This document shows, one piece after another, positions 22,995-30,868 of a DNA stretch of 64,000 nt. Position 1 is the stretch's first letter; the number at the start of each line of letters is the position of its first letter. Made by a program: the position numbers and the translations under genes. The notes below the pieces were generated by a model that was not told where the DNA came from, made no database searches, and saw nothing but the letters and a program-made list of their open reading frames with translations. Source of the DNA: a virus; the IMG/VR virus record IMGVR_UViG_3300029922_000014, positions 86,437-150,436 of that record, one strand, 5' to 3'.

Positions 22995-23190
22995 CGGTGT
23001 CCTTAACGGCGAGCGCCACAACGCGCCCGTAGGGGGAGCGGCCAAAACGTCGAGAGACGATCTTGAACGGGGTGCGCCAGAGGAACCATGCCAGGATCCG
23101 TAGTGGGCGGGGGTACATGTCGACGGCGCGGGCAACACCAACCACCTTGAATCCAGGCGGGGCTTTTGGTGCTCCAATGCGCGGTTTCAC
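22981..23190 (-). CDS. Hypothetical basic protein, 69 aa
   Basis: The GTG at 23190 overlaps the upstream stop as GTGA, which picks this start. The middle (LRILAWFLWRTPFKIV) is aromatic and hydrophobic. No family is recognised. Confidence 0.5.
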   Translation of the reverse strand: MKPRIGAPKAPPGFKVVGVARAVDMYPRPLRILAWFLWRTPFKIVSRRFGRSPYGRVVALAVKDTDAAS

Positions 23191-23420
23191 AGTGCCCTCA
23201 ACTGGTCCAGGCGGAAGAAGTCCGTCTTCCAGGCCGGGGCATTCGTTTGCGGGTCCATGTACGGGATCTTGAGATACACCGCATGCGCCTTGTCGCTGTC
23301 GTAGGTGAAGCTCATGATCGTGCCCAACATACGGAAGCTCAGACTCTTTTCGTCGAGCACACGCATGCGCATGCCAACACGGAGATTCGCGCGGTCGGGA
23401 ATGTCCAGGGTGACGTTCAT
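23187..23420 (-). CDS. Hypothetical protein, 77 aa
   Basis: A beta-rich small protein (LRVGMRMRVLDEKSLSFRML). Coupled by ATGA to the gene upstream. No family is recognised. Confidence 0.5.
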   Translation of the reverse strand: MNVTLDIPDRANLRVGMRMRVLDEKSLSFRMLGTIMSFTYDSDKAHAVYLKIPYMDPQTNAPAWKTDFFRLDQLRAL

Positions 23421-23686
23421 AGGGATCGAATCTCGCCTTCGCCAGTGGACAGGTATGCTTTTGCGCGTTCCGCTTCAACGGACATTCGGTGCAGGTATGC
23501 CCGTCCGTCCTCCATGCAATAGACCGTAGTGGTGATGCGCCGCCCGGCGCCGGCATCAACGACCAGTCGCCGTTCCTGCGGAAGACAGTTGCACACCGCA
23601 CACAGTTTCTTTTGTGCCGGTGTGACATTTTCGACTTCGATGGAGATTGACCGAAACCATAGCCCCGGCTTGCGGCGGGAGGTCAT
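23417..23686 (-). CDS. Hypothetical protein with CxxCxC
   Basis: Contains CAVCNC and a later YCMED, a possible zinc site, in 89 residues. The ATG overlaps the upstream stop (TGATG). No family is recognised. Confidence 0.5.
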   Translation of the reverse strand: MTSRRKPGLWFRSISIEVENVTPAQKKLCAVCNCLPQERRLVVDAGAGRRITTTVYCMEDGRAYLHRMSVEAERAKAYLSTGEGEIRSL

Positions 23687-24048
23687 CAGTTATCGAACCA
23701 TATGACAACCAGAGGATCGCGCGTGAGCTTGCGCGCATCGGCCAGAACCTGAACGAACGACACCTCGTCATCGGATGGATCCGGGGGATCGAAGTGATGA
23801 GGCTCTGCCTGCCTGACCGTGGCCTCAAGCTCATCAGGCGTCAGCGCCTGGATTCCAAAAAAATCGTACTCCATAAAATCTGCAAGCCCATCGACGTAGT
23901 GCCAGTGGTCACGCTCTGCATTGAGAAGGGCAGGAAAAATATTGACGTACCGTGGCAAATGGTAGTCGGAATGCGCCGACGGCCATATGCGAGGATACTT
24001 CCCGTACTCATCTTTCTGGATGAGTTTGATGTTGATGTCAGTGCCCAT
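23686..24048 (-). CDS. Hypothetical protein, 120 aa
   Basis: An acidic and aromatic protein (ERDHWHYVDGLADFMEYDFFG). No motif is recognised. The start follows the upstream stop by a few bases. Confidence 0.55.
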   Translation of the reverse strand: MGTDINIKLIQKDEYGKYPRIWPSAHSDYHLPRYVNIFPALLNAERDHWHYVDGLADFMEYDFFGIQALTPDELEATVRQAEPHHFDPPDPSDDEVSFVQVLADARKLTRDPLVVIWFDN

Positions 24049-24051
24049 GGC

Positions 24052-24501
24052 TCAGGAGACCGTAGTGATGCCGACGCGGGTTTCCGGCTTCTCGGATGCA
24101 GCCTGGATACCTTCGACGTAAGCGGCCTCATCGAACGGGACGCCCTGCACGGTGGCGAGTTGCTGGGCGGTCGTAGTGGCGACTTCCTTCCACTTCGGAC
24201 GGCGGCCAGTGGTTTCCTCGACGAAGGGGGCGAAGCGGCCGGGCTCGAAGGACAGGCCCTGGTCGGTGGCGGCCTTGATCTGGATCTGGATGTGCTTGAA
24301 GGCCTTCTCGGCTTCGCCGCGTAGCGCATTCAGCAGGTACGCGGCTTCGAGCGAATCCTGACTGGTGACATCGCCAGGAGCGGCGTTGCCGAGCGCTTCC
24401 AGGACGTTGACGAGATTGGAAACGCTGGCCTCGACGCGCCGGGCCAGGGTCGGCTTCTTGGGTTTGACTGCGGGAACGGTGGCGAGCTTGCGGACGGCCA
24501 T
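24052..24501 (-). CDS. Hypothetical helical protein, 149 aa
   Basis: The ATG at 24501 has AGGA in front. A basic Ala/Pro-rich N terminus is followed by long amphipathic helices. No family is recognised. It lies downstream of the hairpin at 24535-24561. Confidence 0.55.
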   Translation of the reverse strand: MAVRKLATVPAVKPKKPTLARRVEASVSNLVNVLEALGNAAPGDVTSQDSLEAAYLLNALRGEAEKAFKHIQIQIKAATDQGLSFEPGRFAPFVEETTGRRPKWKEVATTTAQQLATVQGVPFDEAAYVEGIQAASEKPETRVGITTVS

Positions 24502-24534
24502 GGCGTATTCCTGGTAATGTGGTGCAACACTGAA

Positions 24535-24561
24535 GCCCATCCGCCATGACAGCGGATGGGC
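24535..24561 (-). terminator. Hairpin between genes
   Basis: A perfect 10-bp stem GCCCATCCGC/GCGGATGGGC with a 7-nt loop, just after the gene at 24580-25008. No strong U tract follows, so it may be an mRNA-processing or 3'-protecting hairpin instead. Confidence 0.5.
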
Positions 24562-24579
24562 CAGGAACAGAGCGGATGA

Positions 24580-25008
24580 TCAGACCTTGAACTTTTCCAA
24601 GAGCAGGTTGAAGGCGAAGGCATAGGCCTTGGCCTTGGTTTCCTTGGTCGGGACCAAGCCCTTGATGGCCTTGTACTGGGCGTGGCCTTCGGGGCAGGTC
24701 ACCTTGAGAAGATCCGCGATGTTGTGGGCAAAGAAGTCGACCGCCTTGGCCACCTTCTCCGGAGTGGCACCTTCGGGCATGACGGTGGGATATTTCTCCC
24801 CGTCGGTGGTCTGGGCAGCCGGGACGGTCGCCTTGGCAGCGGTTTTGGCCTTGGCGTCCGCGATGGCGTTGACGGTCGGCATGAAGATGACCTGTTCATC
24901 GGCGGTCATGGGCGCGAAGCCCTTTTCCTGGAGTTTCGCGTTGATTTCCGCGAGGGGCTTGGCCATCTCGACGAGGAGGGTGATGATGTCGGTACGGGTG
25001 GCTTTCAT
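24580..25008 (-). CDS. Hypothetical helical protein, 142 aa
   Basis: It sits behind a full composite promoter and hairpin leader with AAGGAG, and ends at a hairpin, so it may be a strongly expressed single gene. The product is Ala/Lys-rich and helical, without recognised motifs. Confidence 0.65.
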   Translation of the reverse strand: MKATRTDIITLLVEMAKPLAEINAKLQEKGFAPMTADEQVIFMPTVNAIADAKAKTAAKATVPAAQTTDGEKYPTVMPEGATPEKVAKAVDFFAHNIADLLKVTCPEGHAQYKAIKGLVPTKETKAKAYAFAFNLLLEKFKV

Positions 25009-25099
25009 GGGAGGCTCCTTGGTCCATTGGACCGTTGGTGTGATGAGCGAAGCATATGCGGACTGACATCGTGTCAATGCCTCTTTTCCGCATAGCGCG
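25009..25099 (-). promoter_or_regulatory. Composite promoter, dyad and hairpin leader
   Basis: CCGCATAGCGCG (25088-25099), TTGACA in a perfect dyad (25064-25076), 15 bp, TATGCT. Leader hairpin GGTCC-ATT-GGACC (25021-25033) then AAGGAG. Confidence 0.8.
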
Positions 25100-25110
25100 T
25101 AAAATGCTCT

Positions 25111-25338
25111 TTAAGCAATGCGGTCCTGGTCCAGCAGAGCAAAAACCACCGGTTCTTGGGTGGTCGGGCAGACAGAATAGAAATTGAAGACACTGGGGCG
25201 GGTAAAACGCCGAGCGAGAAGACCGTGCCGCAAACTGCAACGGGGGCAGGATTCGACGACGATATTTACCGCAGTAAGAGGAATGCGAATAACAAACTCT
25301 TTCTTAGGTTCAGCCGCTGGTTTGGTTGCGGATCCCAT
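25111..25338 (-). CDS. Small protein with CPRC motif
   Basis: The product has 75 residues with CPRC in the middle and a VCP later, a possible zinc ribbon. It overlaps the ORF at 25266-25442 by 73 bp in another frame. No family is recognised. Confidence 0.45.
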   Translation of the reverse strand: MGSATKPAAEPKKEFVIRIPLTAVNIVVESCPRCSLRHGLLARRFTRPSVFNFYSVCPTTQEPVVFALLDQDRIA

Positions 25339-25442
25339 CCATCCTTGCAGGCTTCTGCAACGGTGACGGCAAACAGGACAACATCCGAATCTTCAAAGAC
25401 GCGGTTGTCGATGCTCCGAGACAGGATTTTGTAGTCGAGCAT
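25266..25442 (-). CDS. Small protein resembling DUF1737
   Basis: The first 40 residues (LDYKILSRSIDNRVFED... and ACKDGWDPQ) recall the short DUF1737 fold, in which a YK-start and a closing GWxPQ are typical. The last 18 residues overlap the next gene and look less native. Function unknown. Confidence 0.4.
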   Translation of the reverse strand: MLDYKILSRSIDNRVFEDSDVVLFAVTVAEACKDGWDPQPNQRLNLRKSLLFAFLLLR

Positions 25443-25457
25443 CAGACTTCCGCGCGA

Positions 25458-25637
25458 TCAGTGCTTTTTTGCGCGCTCACGCGGATCGGTGGCCTTGACC
25501 GATTCGTCGGCGTGGCCGTCGGTGGTCTTCGGACGGATCACGGGGGCGTTGGTGGCAGCATCATGGCCGCCGACGGAGTCCAGGTCTTCGACGATGGGTC
25601 CGCGGGCGGGCGGTGGGATCTGGCGCTTCTCGTTCAT
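25458..25637 (-). CDS. Hypothetical protein, 59 aa
   Basis: Hydrophilic, probably disordered protein. The ATG at 25637 with GGAG in front is preferred over a longer start. No family is recognised. Confidence 0.45.
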   Translation of the reverse strand: MNEKRQIPPPARGPIVEDLDSVGGHDAATNAPVIRPKTTDGHADESVKATDPRERAKKH

Positions 25638-25670
25638 GGGTTCTCCGGGCGACAGTATCCGCGCCATGCG

Positions 25671-25961
25671 TCAGTGTGCAACGTAGTCGTTGCCGAATAG
25701 CTCGTCGAGCAGCGAACGGTCACCGGTACAGGACCATTCCCGGCACTGATGCGGGGCGGTGCTGTAACACCACACGAAGCCTTCCCGGCCATCGTCGTGC
25801 TGGAACCCCCAGGACGCGCCGACCTTGTCAGCATCGTCCAGGGCAGTCGCATTCGGCATGCCGAGGATGGTGATCAGCGTGCGAAAGTCGGCGGTGATGG
25901 TACCGGTGCGGGATGCGCCGGTCTTCGGGATGGGGTTGATCATGGCGGCAATCGCGCTCAC
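25671..25961 (-). CDS. Hypothetical protein, 96 aa
   Basis: The GTG at 25961 overlaps the upstream stop as GTGA; an ATG six codons later is the alternative start. A compact domain with GFVWCYSTAPHQCREWSC. No family is recognised. Confidence 0.5.
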   Translation of the reverse strand: MSAIAAMINPIPKTGASRTGTITADFRTLITILGMPNATALDDADKVGASWGFQHDDGREGFVWCYSTAPHQCREWSCTGDRSLLDELFGNDYVAH

Positions 25962-26497
25962 AGCAGCACCGGTTCCAGGCCAAAATCCGCGTCATCAGAA
26001 GGGGACGCGTCCAGCACGATCTTCCGCTTGCGGCGGTTCTTCCTGCCCTTGTCCGCGCGCGGGGTCTGTTCGTGATCGAACCAGGAACCGTACAGCCCGG
26101 AACCGGGGTGCAGAGCCTGCTGCAAGGCGTTTCCGAGCCCCCAAACCTTGTGGAGGAGGTCCAGGTACCCTTTGCGCTCCGGAATGTCCTTGGCGCGTTC
26201 TTTGGCGGCGTCCTTGAAGTTGGAATAGTCGATGGCCTCCGCGAGGTGCGACATGACCAGCATCAGTTCGACCTTGGTGACGAAGATGCGGAAGGCGTAA
26301 TCGCGGCCGGGGATCTCGTGGATCTCGCGACCATCGAGCAAAGGGACAACGCGGATGAGCGTGACCATGCTTTCGAGGGTGCGCGCACGGATGACGCGTT
26401 CGTCGGGAGACGCCCGGGTGAAGGACACCTTGCCGCGGGTGATGGTCTCTTTCTCAGCGACGACTGAGAACATCCCGAAAGTCGTTAGAACCCACAT
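25958..26497 (-). CDS. Hypothetical protein, 179 aa
   Basis: It lies behind a composite promoter, hairpin leader and AAGGAG. The C terminus is basic (RADKGRKNRRKRKIV) followed by an acidic end. No family is recognised; an abundant or early nucleic-acid-associated protein is conceivable. Confidence 0.6.
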   Translation of the reverse strand: MWVLTTFGMFSVVAEKETITRGKVSFTRASPDERVIRARTLESMVTLIRVVPLLDGREIHEIPGRDYAFRIFVTKVELMLVMSHLAEAIDYSNFKDAAKERAKDIPERKGYLDLLHKVWGLGNALQQALHPGSGLYGSWFDHEQTPRADKGRKNRRKRKIVLDASPSDDADFGLEPVLL

Positions 26498-26587
26498 TTT
26501 TGACTCCTTGGTCCTTTGGACCGTTGGTGTGATGAGCAAAGCGTATACAGACTGACACGATGTCAATCAAGTTTCTGCATAGCGCGG
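26498..26587 (-). promoter_or_regulatory. Composite promoter, dyad and hairpin leader
   Basis: CTGCATAGCGCGG (26575-26587), TTGACA in a perfect dyad (26553-26565), 15 bp, TACGCT. Leader hairpin GGTCC-TTT-GGACC (26510-26522) then AAGGAG. Confidence 0.8.
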
Positions 26588-27142
26588 CAAATGCCGATAA
26601 GTTTGACCGCGACGGATGTATTCGATCACATCGCGTGACACTCCGTACGTTTGGGCTAACGCTGTGATCGAATCAGCAGAAGCAATGATCTCCGCAGCCT
26701 GCGCATTGGTCAGGAGCGCTTTGCAATGCTCCTCGCCCCAGGGCATGCGCCCGTTGCGTATAGCATCAGCAGCATTGGCCGCCTGTGTGTCGTATCGCAA
26801 ATTGTCTAGACGGTTGTCAAATGGGTTGTCGTTCGCGTGGCACATGACCGCCCTGGAAGGGCGCGGGCCGACAAACGCCCGTAGAACAATCAGCCCAACC
26901 GGCCTGACGAGTCTATTTGCGCGCCCGTTACGCAAATTGCAAATCGGAATCGCGCGACGCCTGTACCCAACCCGTGCAACAGTCAATTTCAGTTCAGCCG
27001 GCTCCTGATCCAGTTCGATCGTCGAAGTCCTGAACCCCTGGTGCTTGAACGAAAACACACGCCCGTGATCAGTAACGTAATAACCGTCCCAGCCCACAAC
27101 CGGAAGCTGGTGCTCACCATCTCGAAGATGAGCAATCCACAT
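26567..27142 (-). CDS. NUMOD4/HNH homing endonuclease
   Basis: Residues about 15-40 are a NUMOD4-like DNA-binding element (GWDGYYVTDHGRVFSFKHQG). The HNH core reads CHANDNPFDNRLDNLRYDT, and a C-terminal helix-turn-helix (ALAQTYGVSRDVIEYIRRGQ) follows. It is placed directly behind a composite promoter and hairpin leader, so a selfish gene has captured a phage expression cassette or displaced its original gene. Confidence 0.85.
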   Translation of the reverse strand: MWIAHLRDGEHQLPVVGWDGYYVTDHGRVFSFKHQGFRTSTIELDQEPAELKLTVARVGYRRRAIPICNLRNGRANRLVRPVGLIVLRAFVGPRPSRAVMCHANDNPFDNRLDNLRYDTQAANAADAIRNGRMPWGEEHCKALLTNAQAAEIIASADSITALAQTYGVSRDVIEYIRRGQTYRHLPRYAET

Positions 27143-27233
27143 ATAAGACTCCTGGTCCAGGGGACCGCTGGTGATGGGGGGTCATCATGCACGGACTGAC
27201 ACGATGTCAATCGCTGTTTTCCGCGTCACGCGG
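27143..27233 (-). promoter_or_regulatory. Composite promoter, dyad and hairpin leader
   Basis: CCGCGTCACGCGG (27221-27233), TTGACA in a perfect dyad (27197-27209), 15 bp, CATGAT. Leader hairpin GGTCC-AGG-GGACC (27154-27166) then AGGAG. Confidence 0.8.
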
Positions 27234-27738
27234 GAAGCGGGTAACTGGCGCGGTCGGCGTTCCGGATCAGGTTGCAACGCATGACGTACAGCGCCATTTC
27301 CATGTCGCGGCGGTTTGGGCGACTCGGGCGCGGCTTGGAACGCCGCCCGCCTGCCCGACGGTGGTTCTTCATGTACTGGCTCAATATCTTGCCGCAGACG
27401 TCCCAGTCGGGGATGGTCTCGCGGGCGACGCGCATCTGCCATTGGTAGTTGGCGTAAAAGGCCACGTGTGCGCAAGACGGTGCACCGTACTCGACGCGCA
27501 GTTCGTTCTTGCACGGACGCGGACCGAATTGCCCGAATCCCGGAATGGTCACCGGTCGGCCGAGCACTACCTGTTCCATGATCGCTTCGCACAGATAAGT
27601 CAGCGCGATGCCCATCTCGTATTCGTTCTTGCCGGAGGCGCGGGCGGCTTGAACCAGCGCATCCCCAAGCCCGTCGATTGGATTCGAGCGGACGCTGGTG
27701 ATGCGGGTGGTATTGTTCTGTGGAATGCCTTTGGGCAT
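27226..27738 (-). CDS. HU/IHF-like DNA-binding protein
   Basis: The product has 170 residues. Residues about 25-75 carry an HU-like helix pair and the VTIPGFGQFGPRP arm-base motif, a close match to the VxIxGFGxF signature. The C-terminal half is basic (KNHRRAGGRRSKPRPSRPNRR). It probably bends or packs DNA. It lies 2 nt downstream of the portal stop, so it may be made with virion proteins. Confidence 0.7.
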   Translation of the reverse strand: MPKGIPQNNTTRITSVRSNPIDGLGDALVQAARASGKNEYEMGIALTYLCEAIMEQVVLGRPVTIPGFGQFGPRPCKNELRVEYGAPSCAHVAFYANYQWQMRVARETIPDWDVCGKILSQYMKNHRRAGGRRSKPRPSRPNRRDMEMALYVMRCNLIRNADRASYPLPA

Positions 27739-27740
27739 GA

Positions 27741-30700
27741 CTACGCCTTCTTGGCGCGGAGTGTTTCCAAGTCTTCGTTCAACTGCTTGCGCTCTTCGGA
27801 ATCTTCGATGCCGTCGGTGATGTCCTGACCCATCCACAGCGGGGGCAGGGTCGACGGGTCGGTCTGCTGCACGATCTGATCGTCCAGGTGTGCTTCTGCG
27901 ATGTCACCGATGATCTTGCGCAGCGCAGGGGAACGGTGGATCGACTCGGCAATGCGCTTCTTCTCCCCTGACGACAGGCAGTAGTAGCCTTCGGTACCAG
28001 TCATGCGCGCCGCTTCCAGAATAGCCTTCTGATTCGTCAGCGACTCCTCAGGCGTGTTTCCGCCGCCCGTCACACTGGTAGCTTCGGGACCGGCCACCTC
28101 TTTCGAGAGCAGACGCAAGACGACGTCTTCGGGAAGCTTGGCGTATTGGGTGAGGATGTAGACGCTCCACACCTTGGGATTCACGCCGAGGGTCTGGCCA
28201 AACTGGGCCATCGCACCCATGAGTTCGCTGCGAAGCTGAATCAATTCGAGGCGTTCGAGTTCGTCGAGGTAGGAGCTTGGCGGGACGCAAACGAGGTAAC
28301 GGTTCTCTTCGGCGGTGGGATCGTAGTCGGAGTTTCCGACGGCGAGCAGGGTGTAATGGATGTCGAGGGTCTGACGGATGCCGTATTTGTAGGCCTTCTG
28401 AATGCGTTTGATGGTGCGGGCAAAGCGCACATCCTGCTGGAGCAGGGTAGCTTTTGCGTTGACATCCCCTTCAAAGCCGATATAGGCAGCCGGAATCTTC
28501 GCCACACCGCAGAAGATTTTCCGGTTCATGTCCACGTCTTGGATCTCACCGGCATTGCCAGCACCAGACATCGGTTCGATGCGCGTTTCGGAGTCGGCAC
28601 CGCGCACAGGCAGGAAGACATCTTCCCACGGGGTCAGGGGATTGAATTGTTTCCTGTAATTGGGGCTCGCCGGGTCAATATACTCGTTCTTCCGAAAGGC
28701 TTTCTTAAATTGATTCACGTAGTCCATCGCCTCGGACTCTTCCATATTACCAACATCAACAAGCACCATGTTACGGTCTGGCGCACGGCGAAGGCGATAC
28801 ATAAGCACAGCATCCATGCTCAGCGTATTGTGTGAAACAACGCCATTAGCAACGAAGTTGTGAAGATCGTCGGCAACGGTGATGTCATACGTCTCCCCTT
28901 CCCCTATAGGCTCGACGTGCGTTACAGGTTCGTAGACAACAGGAGCATCAGTCGCCTCGTCACTGACAAAAATACGGAATGCGCGCAGCGCCTTGGCGCG
29001 CTTTCCGCGAATTGTGGTCTCCCTGTCGATTGACTTGATCTCGCGACTGACTCTGTATCCCGACATCTGCGCCAACGTCCAGCAGCCCCGCATCAGTTCT
29101 TCGTTGGAAAGCCCAAGACGCCAACCGTTGCTCTGGAAACCTGCGTCGGCATCAAACATCCCTTGCAAGAAAGCACGCCGCACTTCCAGAGACATCCCAT
29201 AAAGCCACGACGGAACACGCTTCTTCGCAAAACCGTGAATGAAACCAACAGATTCCAACATGCGCTTAATCCCAAGCCCGAGAACCTGCACATGCCCGGC
29301 GCCGAGCGCATTGAAGGTTGCCGCCCCCCGAGGCTCTGGGGTGCAATTGAACAATTCACGACACAGGTCGATGTAGTAGGTGTTGCAGCCATCGTCCTCG
29401 CCCAACGCAAATGCGATGCCTTTCGACTCGAACCATCCGTCGCCAAGCATGAAGCCGAGAAACCGTGCAAAGCGCGCATCGACTTCAAAAGAAAGCGTAT
29501 CCAGGTCAACCCCGTGCACCGGATTTTTCCCTGTGCGAACCACAAGATCAACCGGAGGAACATCAATACCGGCAGCGCGCAAGCGCAGATAGTTCGCATG
29601 TGATATGCCGTTCTTGCCACGCAAAAAGGCATGCGCAACCTTCTGAATATGCTTATGTCCGACGAGTTGGGCGGAACGCAGCTTATCCATAATCCCAGGA
29701 GGGGTTTCGACAGGCCCGCGCGGGAGCACTGACCATGCATCACCACTCAGCGTAAACCTCCGCGTAGCGTCCCCATCAACCAAACGAGGGAGCACAAGCG
29801 AATCACGATCCCGATAGGCAGGCCAAACCGTCCGATCGGGCGCCGCGACCAGATGATCGGCACGCTTGTAGAGAAAGTTGCCGTCCTTGTCGCGCGCCAA
29901 CATCCCATGATTGGCAGTAACGACAATCTGCCGATGCGCGGTCCGAATCCGAACCAGCTTCTGCACACCCTGCTTCAAGACCGCAACAATCTCTGTCTTC
30001 CGCGTCTCACCCGTAGCCGGGTCGTGAGCGTAAGTGACCTGTCCACGACAAACACTCTCGGCTGTCGTGGGGCCGTCAGTGGTCCAGATAAGAGTTCCGG
30101 CAGCGATGCAATAGGTGCGCCACGGGTTGAACCACGTGTCGAGCAGCGCCGTGCCGTATCCAGTCTCTTCGTCTTTGCCGAGCAGGCGGAAATGCGTGTA
30201 GTCCCAGGGCCAGGAGGTCGCGCGTTTGCCGTTGCGAAACTGGACGCCGTCCTGACGGAATCCGACGAGGCGGCCGTATTTGTCCTCGACGCGGTGCATC
30301 TTGTCGGTGCGGCAGTACTTCCACCCGATGACACCTTTTCCAGCTTGGTAGATGTTGCGCTGGAAGCCATCGCCCATCTTGCACATGCGCCGGACCAGCG
30401 GGGTGCCGCGGTCTTCGATCATGATGTTGTGCAGGCATTCGTTGCCCGCCTTGATCATCTTCTCGTTCTTCGATTCGATCCAGACGTGGCGCCCACGTTC
30501 ATGGTCGGGCTGGGTGGCCTCTTCCGCGTAGATGTCGAGGAAGCTCGACACCATGCCGCTGCCATCCATCTCCTCGAAGATGCGGTAGCGTTCGAGCCTG
30601 GACCCGGCGATGTGGAAGAGGCGGCGCCACCATTCCTGCGCCTGTTCTTCCGCGTCACTGCGCTGTTCACCGTCGGTGTCGTATTGGGTAGCGTGGGTCT

Positions 30701-30812
30701 GCTTGTCGTACAGCCCGAGCAAACGCCAGTACCACGCCTGCTTGTGCGGGGTTCCGACCAGTTCGGACTGACCGTTTGTCGAACCTACGGGAGAATCGGG
30801 CATCTGCGGCAT
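27741..30812 (-). CDS. Portal protein with intein
   Basis: The precursor has 1023 residues: extein 1-234, intein 235-662, extein 663-1023, giving a spliced protein of about 595. The extein has long helical stretches, the KIPAAYIGFEGDVNAKATLL segment typical of T4-type portals, and a late ELERLELIQLRSELMG helix. It lies directly after the large terminase gene, the classic position. The portal is the dodecameric DNA channel of the head. Splicing must occur for a functional product because the intein interrupts the WRTY/TLSMDAVLMYR boundary. Confidence 0.85.
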   Translation of the reverse strand: MPQMPDSPVGSTNGQSELVGTPHKQAWYWRLLGLYDKQTHATQYDTDGEQRSDAEEQAQEWWRRLFHIAGSRLERYRIFEEMDGSGMVSSFLDIYAEEATQPDHERGRHVWIESKNEKMIKAGNECLHNIMIEDRGTPLVRRMCKMGDGFQRNIYQAGKGVIGWKYCRTDKMHRVEDKYGRLVGFRQDGVQFRNGKRATSWPWDYTHFRLLGKDEETGYGTALLDTWFNPWRTYCIAAGTLIWTTDGPTTAESVCRGQVTYAHDPATGETRKTEIVAVLKQGVQKLVRIRTAHRQIVVTANHGMLARDKDGNFLYKRADHLVAAPDRTVWPAYRDRDSLVLPRLVDGDATRRFTLSGDAWSVLPRGPVETPPGIMDKLRSAQLVGHKHIQKVAHAFLRGKNGISHANYLRLRAAGIDVPPVDLVVRTGKNPVHGVDLDTLSFEVDARFARFLGFMLGDGWFESKGIAFALGEDDGCNTYYIDLCRELFNCTPEPRGAATFNALGAGHVQVLGLGIKRMLESVGFIHGFAKKRVPSWLYGMSLEVRRAFLQGMFDADAGFQSNGWRLGLSNEELMRGCWTLAQMSGYRVSREIKSIDRETTIRGKRAKALRAFRIFVSDEATDAPVVYEPVTHVEPIGEGETYDITVADDLHNFVANGVVSHNTLSMDAVLMYRLRRAPDRNMVLVDVGNMEESEAMDYVNQFKKAFRKNEYIDPASPNYRKQFNPLTPWEDVFLPVRGADSETRIEPMSGAGNAGEIQDVDMNRKIFCGVAKIPAAYIGFEGDVNAKATLLQQDVRFARTIKRIQKAYKYGIRQTLDIHYTLLAVGNSDYDPTAEENRYLVCVPPSSYLDELERLELIQLRSELMGAMAQFGQTLGVNPKVWSVYILTQYAKLPEDVVLRLLSKEVAGPEATSVTGGGNTPEESLTNQKAILEAARMTGTEGYYCLSSGEKKRIAESIHRSPALRKIIGDIAEAHLDDQIVQQTDPSTLPPLWMGQDITDGIEDSEERKQLNEDLETLRAKKA
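28827..30110 (-). mobile_element. Intein with LAGLIDADG endonuclease (portal)
   Basis: The intein starts at Cys235 (CIAAGTLIWTTDG) and ends VANGVVSHN at 661-662, with Thr as the +1 residue. Splicing block B is visible (VVTANHGMLARDKDG), and two LAGLIDADG motifs occur (FLGFMLGDGWFES; FLQGMFDADAGFQ), so both splicing and homing functions look intact. It is 428 residues, a normal length for a bifunctional intein. Confidence 0.9.
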
Positions 30813-30848
30813 GGCTCAGAGCGTAGTAACCGTGAAGCATGCGGCAAT

Positions 30849-30861
30849 TGACATCGTGTCA
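30849..30861. promoter_or_regulatory. Operator-like dyad before portal gene
   Basis: Perfect TGACATCGTGTCA in the 56-bp gap between terL and portal genes. A CTGACA-N15-CATGCT arrangement could be a weaker promoter of the same class. Confidence 0.7.
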
Positions 30862-30868
30862 GTCCATC

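Noticed and set aside
24030-24040. Further half-sites such as GATGTCAGTG near 24034 and TCATCGTGTCAG near 49348
   Set aside because: Only one arm matches, so they were not counted among the 27 dyads.
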